From Rhizobium sophorae (lineage in GTDB: Bacteria > Pseudomonadota > Alphaproteobacteria > Rhizobiales > Rhizobiaceae), in the NCBI RefSeq assembly GCF_013087515.1, contig NZ_JABFCN010000034.1, positions 62,001 through 126,000 of the forward strand: a stretch of DNA of 64,000 bases, in the 5' to 3' direction. Under the pieces are notes generated by a model. That model saw only the letters and a list, made by a program, of their open reading frames with translations, was not told the DNA's origin and ran no database searches. Numbering within the stretch: position 1 is the first letter of the stretch; the number at the start of each line of letters is the position of its first letter. Position numbers and translations under genes: made by a program. Of the stretch, positions 18,704-28,623 are shown one piece after another.

Positions 18704-19615
18704 TTATTTCCCCCGCTCTTCGGCCTTGGCCTGGGCGTTCTGGAAGAAGACGATCGGGATCACCAGGATCATCAGCAGGATCGTTGCTACCGCCGAGGAA
18801 ACCGGCCAATCGCGATTGGCATTGAATTCGTTCCAGAGCGTCTTGCCGATCATCAACGTCTGCGAACCGCCGAGCAGGTCGGGAATGACGAATTCACCGA
18901 CGGCGGGAATGAAGACCAGCATGCAGCCGGCCACCACGCCGGGGATCGACAGCGGAAAGGTGACGCGCCAGAAGGCCTTGATCGGCGTGCAACCAAGATC
19001 CTGCGCCGCCTCGATCAGCGTACCGTCCATCTTTTCCAGAGTCGAATAGAGCGGCAACACCATGAAGGGCAGATAGGAATAGACGATGCCGATATAGACG
19101 GCGGTATTGGTGTTGAGGATGATCAGCGGGCTGTCGATGATGTGCAGCGATAGGAGAAGCTGGTTGAAAAGCCCTTCCGGCTTCAGGATCGCGATCCAGG
19201 AATAAACGCGGATCAGGAAGCTTGTCCAGAACGGCAGGATGACCAGCATCACCAGCGTCGGGCGAATGGTGCGCGGCGCCTGTGCCATGCCATAGGCAAT
19301 CGGATAGGCGATCAGCAGTGTGAGGAAGGTGGAGATTCCGGCAATCACCACGCTCGAGACATAGGCATTGAAATAGAGCGAGTCCTCGGTGAGGTAGCTG
19401 TAGTTGTCGAAGGAGAGCTCTCCGATCTTGCTCCAGAGCCCGGCCCAACCGTCGGCAAGCGAGAAGACGGGCTCGTAAGGCGGCATGGCGATTGCCGTCG
19501 TCGAGAGCGAAATGCGGAAAACGATGAAGAAGGGCGCCAGGAAGAACAGCAGCAGCCAAGTATAGGGGATGGCAATGACGAGGCGATTGTAGAGGCCGGA
19601 TGTGAGCTTGCCCAT
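18704..19615 (-). CDS. potH: Putrescine ABC transporter permease PotH
   Basis: This is a 303-residue membrane protein of the PotB/PotH class. It has an N-terminal membrane segment (YTWLLLFFLAPFFIVFRISLS), a periplasmic loop of about 60 residues, then five more segments. The EAA loop is EAAQDLGCTPIKAFWRVTFP near 205. It begins four bases after the potG stop and is followed at once by potI, so the three are clearly co-transcribed. The role is the partner channel subunit to PotI. Confidence 0.9.
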   Translation of the reverse strand: MGKLTSGLYNRLVIAIPYTWLLLFFLAPFFIVFRISLSTTAIAMPPYEPVFSLADGWAGLWSKIGELSFDNYSYLTEDSLYFNAYVSSVVIAGISTFLTLLIAYPIAYGMAQAPRTIRPTLVMLVILPFWTSFLIRVYSWIAILKPEGLFNQLLLSLHIIDSPLIILNTNTAVYIGIVYSYLPFMVLPLYSTLEKMDGTLIEAAQDLGCTPIKAFWRVTFPLSIPGVVAGCMLVFIPAVGEFVIPDLLGGSQTLMIGKTLWNEFNANRDWPVSSAVATILLMILVIPIVFFQNAQAKAEERGK

Positions 19616-19619
19616 GATG

Positions 19620-20762
19620 TCAATCCTTCAGCAGAATGCCGGCGTTCTCATCGAAAGAGATCCAGACTTCCTGATCGTAAGTGAAGGGGTCGTCGACGGA
19701 GCGCTGCGCATTGAGGGACGAGGCCTTAACGACAGTGCCGCTCTGCAATTTCACATGGAAGACGGTCATGTCGCCAAGATAGGCGATGTCCCAGAGTTCG
19801 CCCCTGGCCGCGTTGACCGAAGCGTTGGCGGGGGGCGTGCGCCCGACCCGCATCTTTTCCGGCCGGATGGCGAAGCCGACGGCGCTGCCGGTCGAGGGTG
19901 TCTCGGCGGTGGCGACGCGCACGCTGAAGCCGCTGTCGATTGATATCTCGATGGTGCCGTTGCCCGATGAGGCGACCCTGCCGTCAAAGATGTTCACGTC
20001 GCCGATGAAATCCGCGACGAAGCGGGAATTCGGCGCCTCGTAGATCTCCGCCGGCGTCGCGACCTGCACGACCTTGCCGTGGCTCATGACGGCGATCCGA
20101 TCGGCCATGGTCATCGCCTCTTCCTGGTCGTGGGTGACGACGACGAAGGTAAGGCCGAGGTTCTGCTGGAGGTCCATCAGCTCGAACTGGGTTTCCTCGC
20201 GCAGCTTCTTGTCGAGCGCGCCGAGCGGTTCGTCGAGCAGCAGCACCTTCGGGCGCTTGGCAAGCGAGCGGGCCAGCGCCACGCGCTGGCGCTGGCCGCC
20301 GGAAAGCTGGTTCGGCTTGCGGGAGGCGAACTGCTCCAGCTTGACTAGCTTCAGCATCTGCGAGACGCGCTCGGCCATCTCGTCCTTCGACATGCCGTCC
20401 TGCCTCAGGCCGAAAGCGATATTCTTCTCGACCGTCATGTGTGGGAAAAGCGCATAGGACTGGAACATCATGTTGACCGGCCGCCTGTAGGGCGGCGTGC
20501 CGGCCATGTCGGTGCCGTCGAGCACGATTTCGCCCGAGGTCGGCTGTTCGAAACCGGCGAGCATGCGCAGCAGCGTCGACTTGCCGCAACCCGAAGCGCC
20601 GAGCAGCGCGAAGAACTCGCGGTGATAGATGTTCAGCGACAGATCGTCGACGGCGGTAAAATCGCCAAAGCGCTTGGTGACATTCTTGAAAGCAATGAAG
20701 GGTTTTGCAGACGGATCGGTCCAAGGCGCAAAAGCGCGGCGGATATTGCCGAGAGACTTCAT
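19620..20762 (-). CDS. potG: Putrescine ABC transporter ATP-binding protein PotG
   Basis: This 380-residue ATPase has Walker A GASGCGKST near residue 55, the Q-loop FQSYALFPHM, the signature LSGGQRQR near 155, Walker B VLLLDEPLGALD, and the H-loop VVVTHDQEEA. The C-terminal third (about 270-380) is a TOBE-type regulatory domain, with GFAIRPEKMRVG. It energises import through PotH/PotI. A hairpin at 20817-20844 separates it from potF, suggesting that binding protein and membrane components are made in different amounts. Confidence 0.92.
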   Translation of the reverse strand: MKSLGNIRRAFAPWTDPSAKPFIAFKNVTKRFGDFTAVDDLSLNIYHREFFALLGASGCGKSTLLRMLAGFEQPTSGEIVLDGTDMAGTPPYRRPVNMMFQSYALFPHMTVEKNIAFGLRQDGMSKDEMAERVSQMLKLVKLEQFASRKPNQLSGGQRQRVALARSLAKRPKVLLLDEPLGALDKKLREETQFELMDLQQNLGLTFVVVTHDQEEAMTMADRIAVMSHGKVVQVATPAEIYEAPNSRFVADFIGDVNIFDGRVASSGNGTIEISIDSGFSVRVATAETPSTGSAVGFAIRPEKMRVGRTPPANASVNAARGELWDIAYLGDMTVFHVKLQSGTVVKASSLNAQRSVDDPFTYDQEVWISFDENAGILLKD

Positions 20763-20816
20763 ATTATTCCCCGAAATACAAGGTTCTGCCGGCCTCCACC
20801 CCCGGCCGGTAATTGA

Positions 20817-20844
20817 AAGGCCCGGACGTTTCCGTCCGGGCCTT
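20817..20844 (-). terminator. Strong hairpin between potF and potG
   Basis: AAGGCCCGGACG and CGTCCGGGCCTT form a 12-bp perfect stem with a TTTC loop, nine bases after the potF stop. There is only a short T stretch (TTTCAATT) after it on the minus strand. It may act as a partial terminator or as a 3' end that stabilises potF mRNA, as is common after binding-protein genes of ABC operons. Confidence 0.75.
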
Positions 20845-20852
20845 AGGCTGAA

Positions 20853-21950
20853 TTACTGGCCGGTGACGACCTTCGTCCAGAGGCGCGTCCCCAGACGCTG
20901 CGTTTTCGGATCCCACGGCTTAACCGTGAAGAGGTTCTTCATCACCTCTTCGGTCGGATAGATCGCCGGGTCTTCCAGAATCTCCTTGCTGACGAACTGC
21001 TGCGAAGCCTTGTTGCCGTTGGCATAGAAGGTGTGGTCGCTCGCCTTGGCGATGACCTCAGGCTTCATCATGTAGTTCAGGAACTCGTGCGCTTCCGCGA
21101 CATGGGGCGCATCGGCGGGGATAGCCATCATGTCGAACCACATCTGGGCGCCCTGCGAGGGAATCGAATAATTGACCTCGACGCCGTTCTTGGCTTCGGC
21201 CGCACGATCGCGAGCCTGCAGCATGTCGCCCGAATAGCCGAAGGCGATGCAGATGTCGCCGTTGGCAAGCGCATTGATGTATTCGGACGAGTGGAACTTA
21301 CGGATATTGGGGCGGACGGCCGTCAGCAGATCTTCGGCCTTCTTGAAATCCTCAGCCTTTGTGGAGTTCGGGTCGAGGCCTAGATAACGGAACGCGGTGG
21401 AGATGACGTCCTTCGGCGTGTCGAGAACGTAGATGCCGCAATCCTTGAACTTTTCGGCGACCTTCGGATCGAAGATCACTTCGAGGCCGGGCTTGACATC
21501 TGGACCGAGGATTTCAGCGACCTTCTTGACGTTGTAGCCGATGCCGTCCGTACCCCACATGTAATCGACCGCGTGTTCATTACCCGCGTCATATTCGGCG
21601 GTGCGCTGCTGGATCACATCCCACATGTTGGAAAGGTTCGGCAGTTTCGACTTGTCGAGCTTCTGGAAGACGCCGGCCTGGATCTGGCGCTGCAGGAAGT
21701 CGGCGGTGGGAACGACGACGTCATAACCCGTGCCGCCGGCAAGCAGCTTGGTTTCCACGGTCTCGTTGGAATCGAAGGTGTCATAGACAACCTTGATGCC
21801 GGTTTCCTTGGTGAAGTCGGTCAGGATGGAGTCGTCGATATAATCCGACCAATTGTAAACGTTGACCACGCGCTCCTGCGCATAGGCCGGCGCGGCAGCA
21901 AGGACTGCGGTAACGGCGGCGGCCGTCACGCATAGGATGGTTGACCTCAT
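20853..21950 (-). CDS. potF: Putrescine-binding periplasmic protein PotF
   Basis: This 365-residue solute-binding protein begins with a signal peptide that ends in AAPAYA before QERVV. The mature start VVNVYNWSDYIDDSIL is typical of PotD/PotF. It also has the family strings WGTDGIGYN and AFGYSGDMLQAR. It captures putrescine in the periplasm and delivers it to PotHI. The start at 21950 has CAGGAGAAG eight bases upstream. A polyamine catabolic pair (33137-35882) nearby supports the substrate. The 125-base gap to the next gene upstream should hold the operon promoter. Confidence 0.92.
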   Translation of the reverse strand: MRSTILCVTAAAVTAVLAAAPAYAQERVVNVYNWSDYIDDSILTDFTKETGIKVVYDTFDSNETVETKLLAGGTGYDVVVPTADFLQRQIQAGVFQKLDKSKLPNLSNMWDVIQQRTAEYDAGNEHAVDYMWGTDGIGYNVKKVAEILGPDVKPGLEVIFDPKVAEKFKDCGIYVLDTPKDVISTAFRYLGLDPNSTKAEDFKKAEDLLTAVRPNIRKFHSSEYINALANGDICIAFGYSGDMLQARDRAAEAKNGVEVNYSIPSQGAQMWFDMMAIPADAPHVAEAHEFLNYMMKPEVIAKASDHTFYANGNKASQQFVSKEILEDPAIYPTEEVMKNLFTVKPWDPKTQRLGTRLWTKVVTGQ

Positions 21951-22075
21951 GACTTCTCCTGTTTGTTCAAAGATTCCGCACCCGGGGCATCTTTTCCCTC
22001 TGGTTTTCGACGCAGACTAAGAAGGAATTTCACAGCCCACAAGCGTAAAATCCTGCGCCCTCAATGATTTCACAA

Positions 22076-23485
22076 TCACTGGAAATCGAAGGCGCTGAGG
22101 CCTGCCACCATCTCGTCGAGCCCGAGCGGTCTCGTCACCGGCGGCTCGGCGCGGGAAAGGCAGCCGCGCCGCTCGCAGAGGCGACAGGCCGGACCGACCG
22201 CGACCGGCTCGAGCGCCATCGCCTGCCCATAGACCACGCCGTCGCCAAGGGCGGCATCGCAGCCGATCAGGATCGCGGTGCGCCTGACCCTTTCGCCGAA
22301 TTCGACGCTCGGTCCCTCCAGGGTGCGGGCAACCGTCAGAAAGGATGCGCCGTCAGGCATGACGACCGTTTCGGCGAGGATCTGGCCCGGCTGCAGGAAG
22401 GCGGCATGGATATTGAGCTTCGGACAGCCACCGCCGAAACGGGCCTGCGGAAAACCTTGGGCGCCTGCCCTGCGCAGCCGGTGGCCGGCGGCATCGATCT
22501 CCATCAGGAAGAAGGGAATGGCGGCCGCCCCGGGACGCTGCAGCATGGCAAGCCTCGCGGCCGCTTGGCCGAAGGAGACGCCGAAGCGCGCACGCAGAAT
22601 ATCAATATCGTAGCGCGTCGCCTTCGCCGCCGAAAGAAAGGCCTCGTAAGGCATTGCGAGCGCGAGCGCGGCGATACGGGCAAGCTCGAAGCGAGCGATG
22701 CGGCGTGCCTCGGCGGAGGAGAGCGAGAGATCGGCGAGTTCGGCATCGATTGCCGGCAGCAAAGCCAGAGTCGCGGCCTCGATTGATATCTCATGCGCAC
22801 GGTCGGCCTGTGACAGGCGCTCCGAGATGAAAAGCCGCATCGAATGGCGATCGAAACGGCGGCGCAGATCCGGCATGACGTGGACGGGCAGGACACGTAC
22901 CGCGATGCCGCGCTCGGAACGCAACCAGTCCTTCAGCCCGGCGGCAAGATCGAGGCCGCCGGGGAGCGTTGCAGCAAAGGCTTCCGCCGCCGTCTCGATC
23001 TGTCCGAAATAACCGGACCTGCGCTCCAGCGTCTCGCGCACTTCGTCCAGCGGCAAGCGGCCGGCGGCGACCGGCGCATGCCCTTCGGCGGCCATCAGCG
23101 CCGTCAGATCGGACAGCCTTGCCGCCTGCTCGCGATAGGCGCGGTAGAGCTTGATCATGCCGCTCGCGGCGTTGGGTGCGGCCTCGGCCACCTCTACCAA
23201 CTCCTGATCACCCGGCAGCTCGCCCGAAAGCAGCGGATCGGCAAAAACCTCCTTGAGTTGGCCGAGACTGCCGCCGCTCTGTCCCCGCAACTCTTCCAGA
23301 TCGACCCTGTAGACGCTTGCAAGCTTGAGAAGGAGCTGCACCGTCAACGGCCGCTGGTTTCGCTCTATCAGGTTCAGGTAGGACGGCGATATTTCAAGCG
23401 CTTCGGCCATGGCGGTCTGCGTCAGTGCCAGCGCATTGCGGATGCGCCTGACTTTCGGGCCTGCGAATATCTTTCGTTCCGCCAT
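22076..23485 (-). CDS. XRE-family regulator with IrrE-like and DUF2083 domains (ScfR/RamB-type)
   Basis: The protein has 469 residues. Residues about 10-65 are a helix-turn-helix of the Cro/CI type (LALTQTAMAEALEISPSYLN). Residues about 180-260 are IrrE/ImmA-like, with HEISIEA, which lacks the final histidine of the HExxH zinc site. The C-terminal part is DUF2083-like and carries CRLCERRGC near residue 440. Proteins of this build (RamB, McrR/PccR) sense short-chain acyl-CoA and control glyoxylate-cycle or propionate genes. It is divergent from aceA with 189 bases between, so aceA is the likely target. TTTACAAA repeats lie just upstream of its start. S. meliloti has a homologue at this place. 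Confidence 0.82.
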   Translation of the reverse strand: MAERKIFAGPKVRRIRNALALTQTAMAEALEISPSYLNLIERNQRPLTVQLLLKLASVYRVDLEELRGQSGGSLGQLKEVFADPLLSGELPGDQELVEVAEAAPNAASGMIKLYRAYREQAARLSDLTALMAAEGHAPVAAGRLPLDEVRETLERRSGYFGQIETAAEAFAATLPGGLDLAAGLKDWLRSERGIAVRVLPVHVMPDLRRRFDRHSMRLFISERLSQADRAHEISIEAATLALLPAIDAELADLSLSSAEARRIARFELARIAALALAMPYEAFLSAAKATRYDIDILRARFGVSFGQAAARLAMLQRPGAAAIPFFLMEIDAAGHRLRRAGAQGFPQARFGGGCPKLNIHAAFLQPGQILAETVVMPDGASFLTVARTLEGPSVEFGERVRRTAILIGCDAALGDGVVYGQAMALEPVAVGPACRLCERRGCLSRAEPPVTRPLGLDEMVAGLSAFDFQ

Positions 23486-23517
23486 GTCACACCCTTTGAC
23501 AGGAAGGAGCGCTCATA

Positions 23518-23535
23518 TTTACAAAATTTTACAAA
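23518..23535. promoter_or_regulatory. Two phased TTTACAAA repeats in the regulator-aceA divergent promoter
   Basis: TTTACAAA occurs at 23518-23525 and again at 23528-23535, exactly ten bases apart, one helical turn. A third copy (23685-23692) lies over codons 4-6 of aceA. The unit resembles the TTTGCAAA core reported for RamB/PccR-type regulators. It lies 33 bases upstream of the regulator start and about 140 bases from aceA, so it could serve autoregulation and aceA control. Binding is inferred. Confidence 0.45.
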
Positions 23536-23674
23536 TTCACAGCGCCGCTCTGTCAATACTCCTCATCTTAACCTCTTTCCAGGCAGGAAATCAAAGGTTT
23601 TTCTGGTCAAAGCGCGTCATATTGTCAATCTTGTCACGCAGCACCTTTGTCGTGCTTTTAGTGAGGAGAGCAGC

Positions 23675-24964
<1,290 letters not shown>

Positions 24965-24985
24965 CCCGAAAAGGAGGAGAAGATC

Positions 24986-25222
24986 ATGGCATCCATTACA
25001 CGCGTCCGGGAACGGGCCGAAGAGCAGACGACCAGCATGAGCGAGGATCAGCAGACGACGATCCGCATGCTCGCCAACGACCTGCATCGGTTGAACCAAT
25101 CGGTCATGAAAGCCGTCGAGGCCGGCGTCTCGGTCGAACTGGTGCGCTCGGCCCGTCATCACGGCGGCGACGGCAATTGGGGCGACCTGCTGATCCCGAT
25201 CGTCGTTACCAACCGGCATTGA
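24986..25222 (+). CDS. Small conserved hypothetical protein downstream of aceA
   Basis: This 78-residue protein has a very strong ribosome binding site (AAAAGGAGGAG, 6 bases before ATG 24986). The first half is charged and polar (ASITRVRERAEEQTTSMSEDQQ). The middle (IRMLANDLHRLNQSVMKAVEAGVSVELVR) is predicted helical, and the end is GNWGDLLIPIVVTNRH. There is no signal peptide or membrane segment. It is 21 bases after aceA, so it is probably co-transcribed and made when the glyoxylate bypass is on. I recall similar short genes after aceA in other rhizobia, but know no function. Confidence 0.75.
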   Translation: MASITRVRERAEEQTTSMSEDQQTTIRMLANDLHRLNQSVMKAVEAGVSVELVRSARHHGGDGNWGDLLIPIVVTNRH

Positions 25223-25271
25223 CCAAAGCCGACCGGCGCTGGGGCCCATGACGCTGGCCCGCTTCGTCAAT

Positions 25272-25299
25272 CGCCGCGCGACCTATCGGACGCGCGGCG
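25272..25299. repeat. GC-rich hairpin, likely terminator or intergenic repeat
   Basis: CGCCGCGCG (25272-25280) and CGCGCGGCG (25291-25299) form a nine-base perfect stem with a ten-base loop, followed by CTTTACTGT. It lies 49 bases after the small gene and before the convergent LysR gene, and is related to the hairpins at 15849 and 51518. Confidence 0.6.
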
Positions 25300-25364
25300 C
25301 TTTACTGTCTCCAGTTGATGCAGCCGTGGTCCCAAAACCGCTGCACAGGTTTAGGCGACTTGCT

Positions 25365-26234
25365 TCAGCCGCGGCTCGGTCGTTTTCCGGCGAAGAGATC
25401 GGCATAACTTTTGATCAGCTTGGTCATTCGGTCGGCGACCGTGCGGATCTCCGGGCGGTGGCGGTCCTCGGCATTCATGACGATCCATTGCCGGTGGCGC
25501 AATTCCGGCAACTCGCCGCCCTGCCGCTGTAATTCGGGATGGAGATCGCCGACGAAACAGGGAAGCACCGTCTTGCCGGCACCGGCGCGCACCAGATCCG
25601 GCAGCGAACGCGGCCGATTGACGGTGGCAACGATCGCCGTCCCGGCATGGGCGTGCGGCCAGCGCAGATAGGCCGATATCGCCTCTTCCTCAGCGACGGC
25701 AATCCAGCGCTCGTCGGTCTCGGCGGCGTTGCGCCTGATATAGACGGCATAGGCCACCTCCCCGAGCAGACGTGCGGCAAGATTGGCCTCCTCAGGCTCG
25801 AAGGCGCGAATACCGATGTCGCTCTCGCGATAGGCAAGGCTCGCCCGCGCCTCGCCGATGGTGAGCGAAATGGCGAAGGCATCGCCCGGCATGCGGATTG
25901 CTGCGAAATTCTCGGTCAGCAGCCAGGCAAGCCAGGTGCCGGCGGCGACCCTGACGGTCGTGGCGCCCTCGCCGGATTGCCGCCACGCCGCCACCTTGCG
26001 GGCGGCGGCCTCCATTTCCTGCAGGTGATCGAGCAGCGCCTGGCCATCCTGGGTCAGACGGTATCCGGTCTGGCTGCGCGAAAACAATGCGCGGCCAATC
26101 TCTTGCTCGAGATCGAGCATGCGCCGGCCGACGGTCGCAGGACTGAGCCCGCTTGCGGTGCTCGCCCCCGTCAGCCCGCCGAGCCGGGCGACCTGCAGGA
26201 AAAGCTGATAGGAATCCCAACTTTCGTTTTTCAT
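25365..26234 (-). CDS. LysR family transcriptional regulator
   Basis: This 289-residue regulator has an N-terminal winged helix-turn-helix (residues about 5-65: YQLFLQVARLGGLTGASTASGLSPATVGRRM..LE). A coiled linker follows, then a substrate-binding-type effector domain. ATG 26234 is preferred over the adjacent TTG at 26237. The effector domain has the pattern SDIGIRAFEPEEANLAARLLGEVAYAVYIRR seen in LysR members that act on amino-acid or small-molecule genes. A small gene starts divergently 90 bases away, the usual place of a LysR target, but its function is unknown. The effector cannot be told from the sequence. Confidence 0.85.
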   Translation of the reverse strand: MKNESWDSYQLFLQVARLGGLTGASTASGLSPATVGRRMLDLEQEIGRALFSRSQTGYRLTQDGQALLDHLQEMEAAARKVAAWRQSGEGATTVRVAAGTWLAWLLTENFAAIRMPGDAFAISLTIGEARASLAYRESDIGIRAFEPEEANLAARLLGEVAYAVYIRRNAAETDERWIAVAEEEAISAYLRWPHAHAGTAIVATVNRPRSLPDLVRAGAGKTVLPCFVGDLHPELQRQGGELPELRHRQWIVMNAEDRHRPEIRTVADRMTKLIKSYADLFAGKRPSRG

Positions 26235-26324
26235 CAATGAAAAACATAGCGGGATTTTTCCCGTTTATAAAGAGAAATTCGACGCCTAGATCAGGTGATG
26301 TCTTACACAGGAAAGGACATTGTC

Positions 26325-26561
26325 ATGATCGACATGATCACCATCGCAGGCACTATCGGCTATCGGCATTATCCCCAGCGAAGCGGTTGCAAGGCGGAAG
26401 AGGACAGATTCTATGCCGAGTTCGGGAACGATAGCCTCATTGGCTTTACCGCCTGGCTGACGTCGCTCGACCTCAACCTCAGAAAGCGCCGCAAGGCCGC
26501 GGCGCAATCCCGCAGCGGCTGCGGCTGCGCGGTTCAGGCGACTCTTCTTGCTCCGAGATGA
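26325..26561 (+). CDS. Small hypothetical protein divergent from LysR gene
   Basis: This 78-residue open frame starts MIDMITIAGTIGYRHYPQRSGC. The ribosome binding site AGGAAAGGA lies 7-8 bases before ATG 26325, which favours this start over one at 26298. It is rich in Arg and Lys near the end and has three cysteines (SGCKAEE, SGCGCAV). There is no membrane segment. Its last 28 bases overlap the 3' end of the convergent chemoreceptor gene. It faces a LysR regulator, so it may be that regulator's target. Function unknown. Confidence 0.5.
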   Translation: MIDMITIAGTIGYRHYPQRSGCKAEEDRFYAEFGNDSLIGFTAWLTSLDLNLRKRRKAAAQSRSGCGCAVQATLLAPR

Positions 26562-28381
26562 GCCGGAGCCGATTCTGCAACGATGCGGAACCGCTCGATC
26601 AGCGCCATCAGCGTATCGGCCTCGCCGGCAAGCAGGCGGCTTGCCTGCGTCGTCTCGGCAACCATCGCCGCGTTCTTCTGGGTCATCTGGTCCATGGCGT
26701 TGACCGAACCGTTGACTTCCTGCAGCGCGGCCGACTGATCTCGGCTGGCGGTGGCGATGGTCTCGACATGGCCGCTGATCGCGATGATCTCCTGGCTGAT
26801 CGAGGCAAGGACGCTGCCGGTCTTTTGGACCAGTTCGGACCCTGCCGTCACTTCGCGGCTTGATGTCTCGATCAGCGACTTGATCTCGCGCGCCGCATCG
26901 GCCGAGCGCTGGGCGAGTTCGCGGACTTCCTGGGCGACGACGGCAAAACCCTTGCCCGCCTCGCCGGCGCGCGCCGCCTCGATGCCGGCATTCAGCGCCA
27001 GTAGATTGGTCTGGAAGGCGATGTCGTCGATTACCTCGATGATCTGTTCGATACGCTGCGAAGCCTGCTCGATGCGATCCATGGCGGCGACGGCATCGCC
27101 GACGACGGCGCCCGAATTGTCGGCCGTCTTCTTGGTCGCAGCCACGACATTGTTGGCTTCACGGGCACGCTCGGCGGAAGAACGAACCGTCACGGTAATC
27201 TCTTCCACCGCCGCTGCGGTCTCCTCGAGGTTGGCCGCCTGCGCCTCGGTGCGTTTCGAAAGCTCGCCGGCAGAGGTGGAGACGGCGCCGCTGTTGCGCT
27301 GGATCGTCGCGGCGCTATCACGGATACCGGATAGCGTATCCTGGAGCCGCAAAAGAGAAGCGTTGAAATCGACGCGCAGCTGCTCCAGCCGGCCGACGAA
27401 GGGTGTGCCGATCGTCTGCGAGACATCGCCCTGCGACAAGCGCCCGAGGCCGGCGGCAAGCTGGTTGACGGCAAAGTCGATCTGGTCGTCAAGCGAGCGC
27501 TTGTCGGCATCGTTCCTGGCCCGTTCGGCATCGCTCAAGGCGCGCTGTTCGGCGGCCTGGGTTTCCAGGTCGCGCCTTGCGCGGGCACTGTCGCGGAAAA
27601 GCGCCAGCGCCCGGCCGATATCGCCGAACTCGTTCTTCTTGTCGACACACGGGATCGCCCCTTCGAGATCGCCCGCGGAAATCGCGTGAACGCTCGCGGT
27701 CAGCGCCTGCAAGGGCTTCACCGACAGGCGGATCGCATAGAAGGCGACAACACCGACGATCAGCATGACGATGGCGCCAACGCCGAGGACAAGCATCTGC
27801 AGCTCATACAGGCGCTGGTAATAGACCTCCATCGGAATGCCGATGAAGAGAATGCCGACATTGGCGCTCGACGCGTTTTTGATGGGGAAGTAACCAGTGA
27901 TGAACTGGCGGCCGAAAAGCACCGCCGGGCCGTAATAGGCCTCGCCCTTGGCGAGAACCGGCTGGGCGGGGTGTTCGGCGACGAGCTTGGTACCGACGGC
28001 GCGGTCGCCGTTTTCCTTCTTGACGTTTGTGGATATGCGGACGTAGTCGCTGCCCTGCTTTTGGAAGATGGTCGCAACACCGGCGATCGACTGCGCCGTG
28101 CGGTCGACCAGCGAATGATCGGCAAGGGCCGGAATGGCGTCTTCGGTAACAGCGGAGAGCTGGTTGTCCTTCAGCTCGATCTTTGCCGCCTGATCGGCCG
28201 CGCCGTAGAGGACGGCCATGGCGCGGGTGGCTTCCCTCGCATCGGCGACAGCCCCATCCATGACATGGTGGCTCAGATTGTAATAGGTCACGCCGACAAT
28301 GGCGGCCGTGCTGATCGCCAGCAGAAACAGCGTGATCGCAACGATCTGGCGTACGATCGACGTAGAGAAAAGGCGCAGCAT
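26534..28381 (-). CDS. Methyl-accepting chemotaxis protein
   Basis: This 615-residue receptor starts at ATG 28381 (MLRLFSTSIV). It has a membrane segment at about 10-30, a periplasmic Cache-type sensor domain of about 160 residues, a second membrane segment near 190-215 and a HAMP domain to about 270. The cytoplasmic signalling hairpin has the tip VIDDIAFQTNLLALNAGIEAARAGEAGKGF, the contact point for CheA and CheW. The C-terminus (APAHLGARRVA) lacks a CheR-binding pentapeptide. The sensed ligand is unknown. The neighbouring gene encodes another receptor, but intergenic hairpins suggest separate transcripts. Confidence 0.92.
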   Translation of the reverse strand: MLRLFSTSIVRQIVAITLFLLAISTAAIVGVTYYNLSHHVMDGAVADAREATRAMAVLYGAADQAAKIELKDNQLSAVTEDAIPALADHSLVDRTAQSIAGVATIFQKQGSDYVRISTNVKKENGDRAVGTKLVAEHPAQPVLAKGEAYYGPAVLFGRQFITGYFPIKNASSANVGILFIGIPMEVYYQRLYELQMLVLGVGAIVMLIVGVVAFYAIRLSVKPLQALTASVHAISAGDLEGAIPCVDKKNEFGDIGRALALFRDSARARRDLETQAAEQRALSDAERARNDADKRSLDDQIDFAVNQLAAGLGRLSQGDVSQTIGTPFVGRLEQLRVDFNASLLRLQDTLSGIRDSAATIQRNSGAVSTSAGELSKRTEAQAANLEETAAAVEEITVTVRSSAERAREANNVVAATKKTADNSGAVVGDAVAAMDRIEQASQRIEQIIEVIDDIAFQTNLLALNAGIEAARAGEAGKGFAVVAQEVRELAQRSADAAREIKSLIETSSREVTAGSELVQKTGSVLASISQEIIAISGHVETIATASRDQSAALQEVNGSVNAMDQMTQKNAAMVAETTQASRLLAGEADTLMALIERFRIVAESAPAHLGARRVA

Positions 28382-28571
28382 CGAGACCCCCGGTAGATAG
28401 ACCAAGGTCAAATTAGACTAAAAGCGTTAAGGAAGATTCTCCGTAAATCATGACCGCCGGAGATATCCATCGCCTCATTCCCGGGCGTTTTACGATTATC
28501 CCGGCCTGATAGACTGCCCGGCATTCGACCTCTCAAATCTTCTCAGTCGCGGCGCAATTTTTCAGAAATAA

Positions 28572-28600
28572 GAACGGCCCCGGAAAATCCGGGGCCGTTC
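28572..28600 (-). terminator. Terminator hairpin after the second chemoreceptor gene
   Basis: GAACGGCCCCGG and CCGGGGCCGTTC form a 12-bp perfect stem with a five-base A-rich loop, 24 bases after the stop of the gene at 28624. On the minus strand the tail is TTATTTCTGAAAAATT, a moderately T-rich end. Confidence 0.8.
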
Positions 28601-28623
28601 GAATAAGAGGGGCCGGTCAACAA

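Noticed and set aside
18227..19153. Long plus-strand open frame opposite potI/potH
   Set aside because: It is the reverse-strand shadow of two clear permease genes, is rich in D, H, R and Q as expected from GC-rich antisense frames, and has no family pattern.
22844..23674. Upstream extension of the aceA reading frame
   Set aside because: The frame is open but runs antisense through the regulator gene; the family match and AGGAG site begin at 23675.
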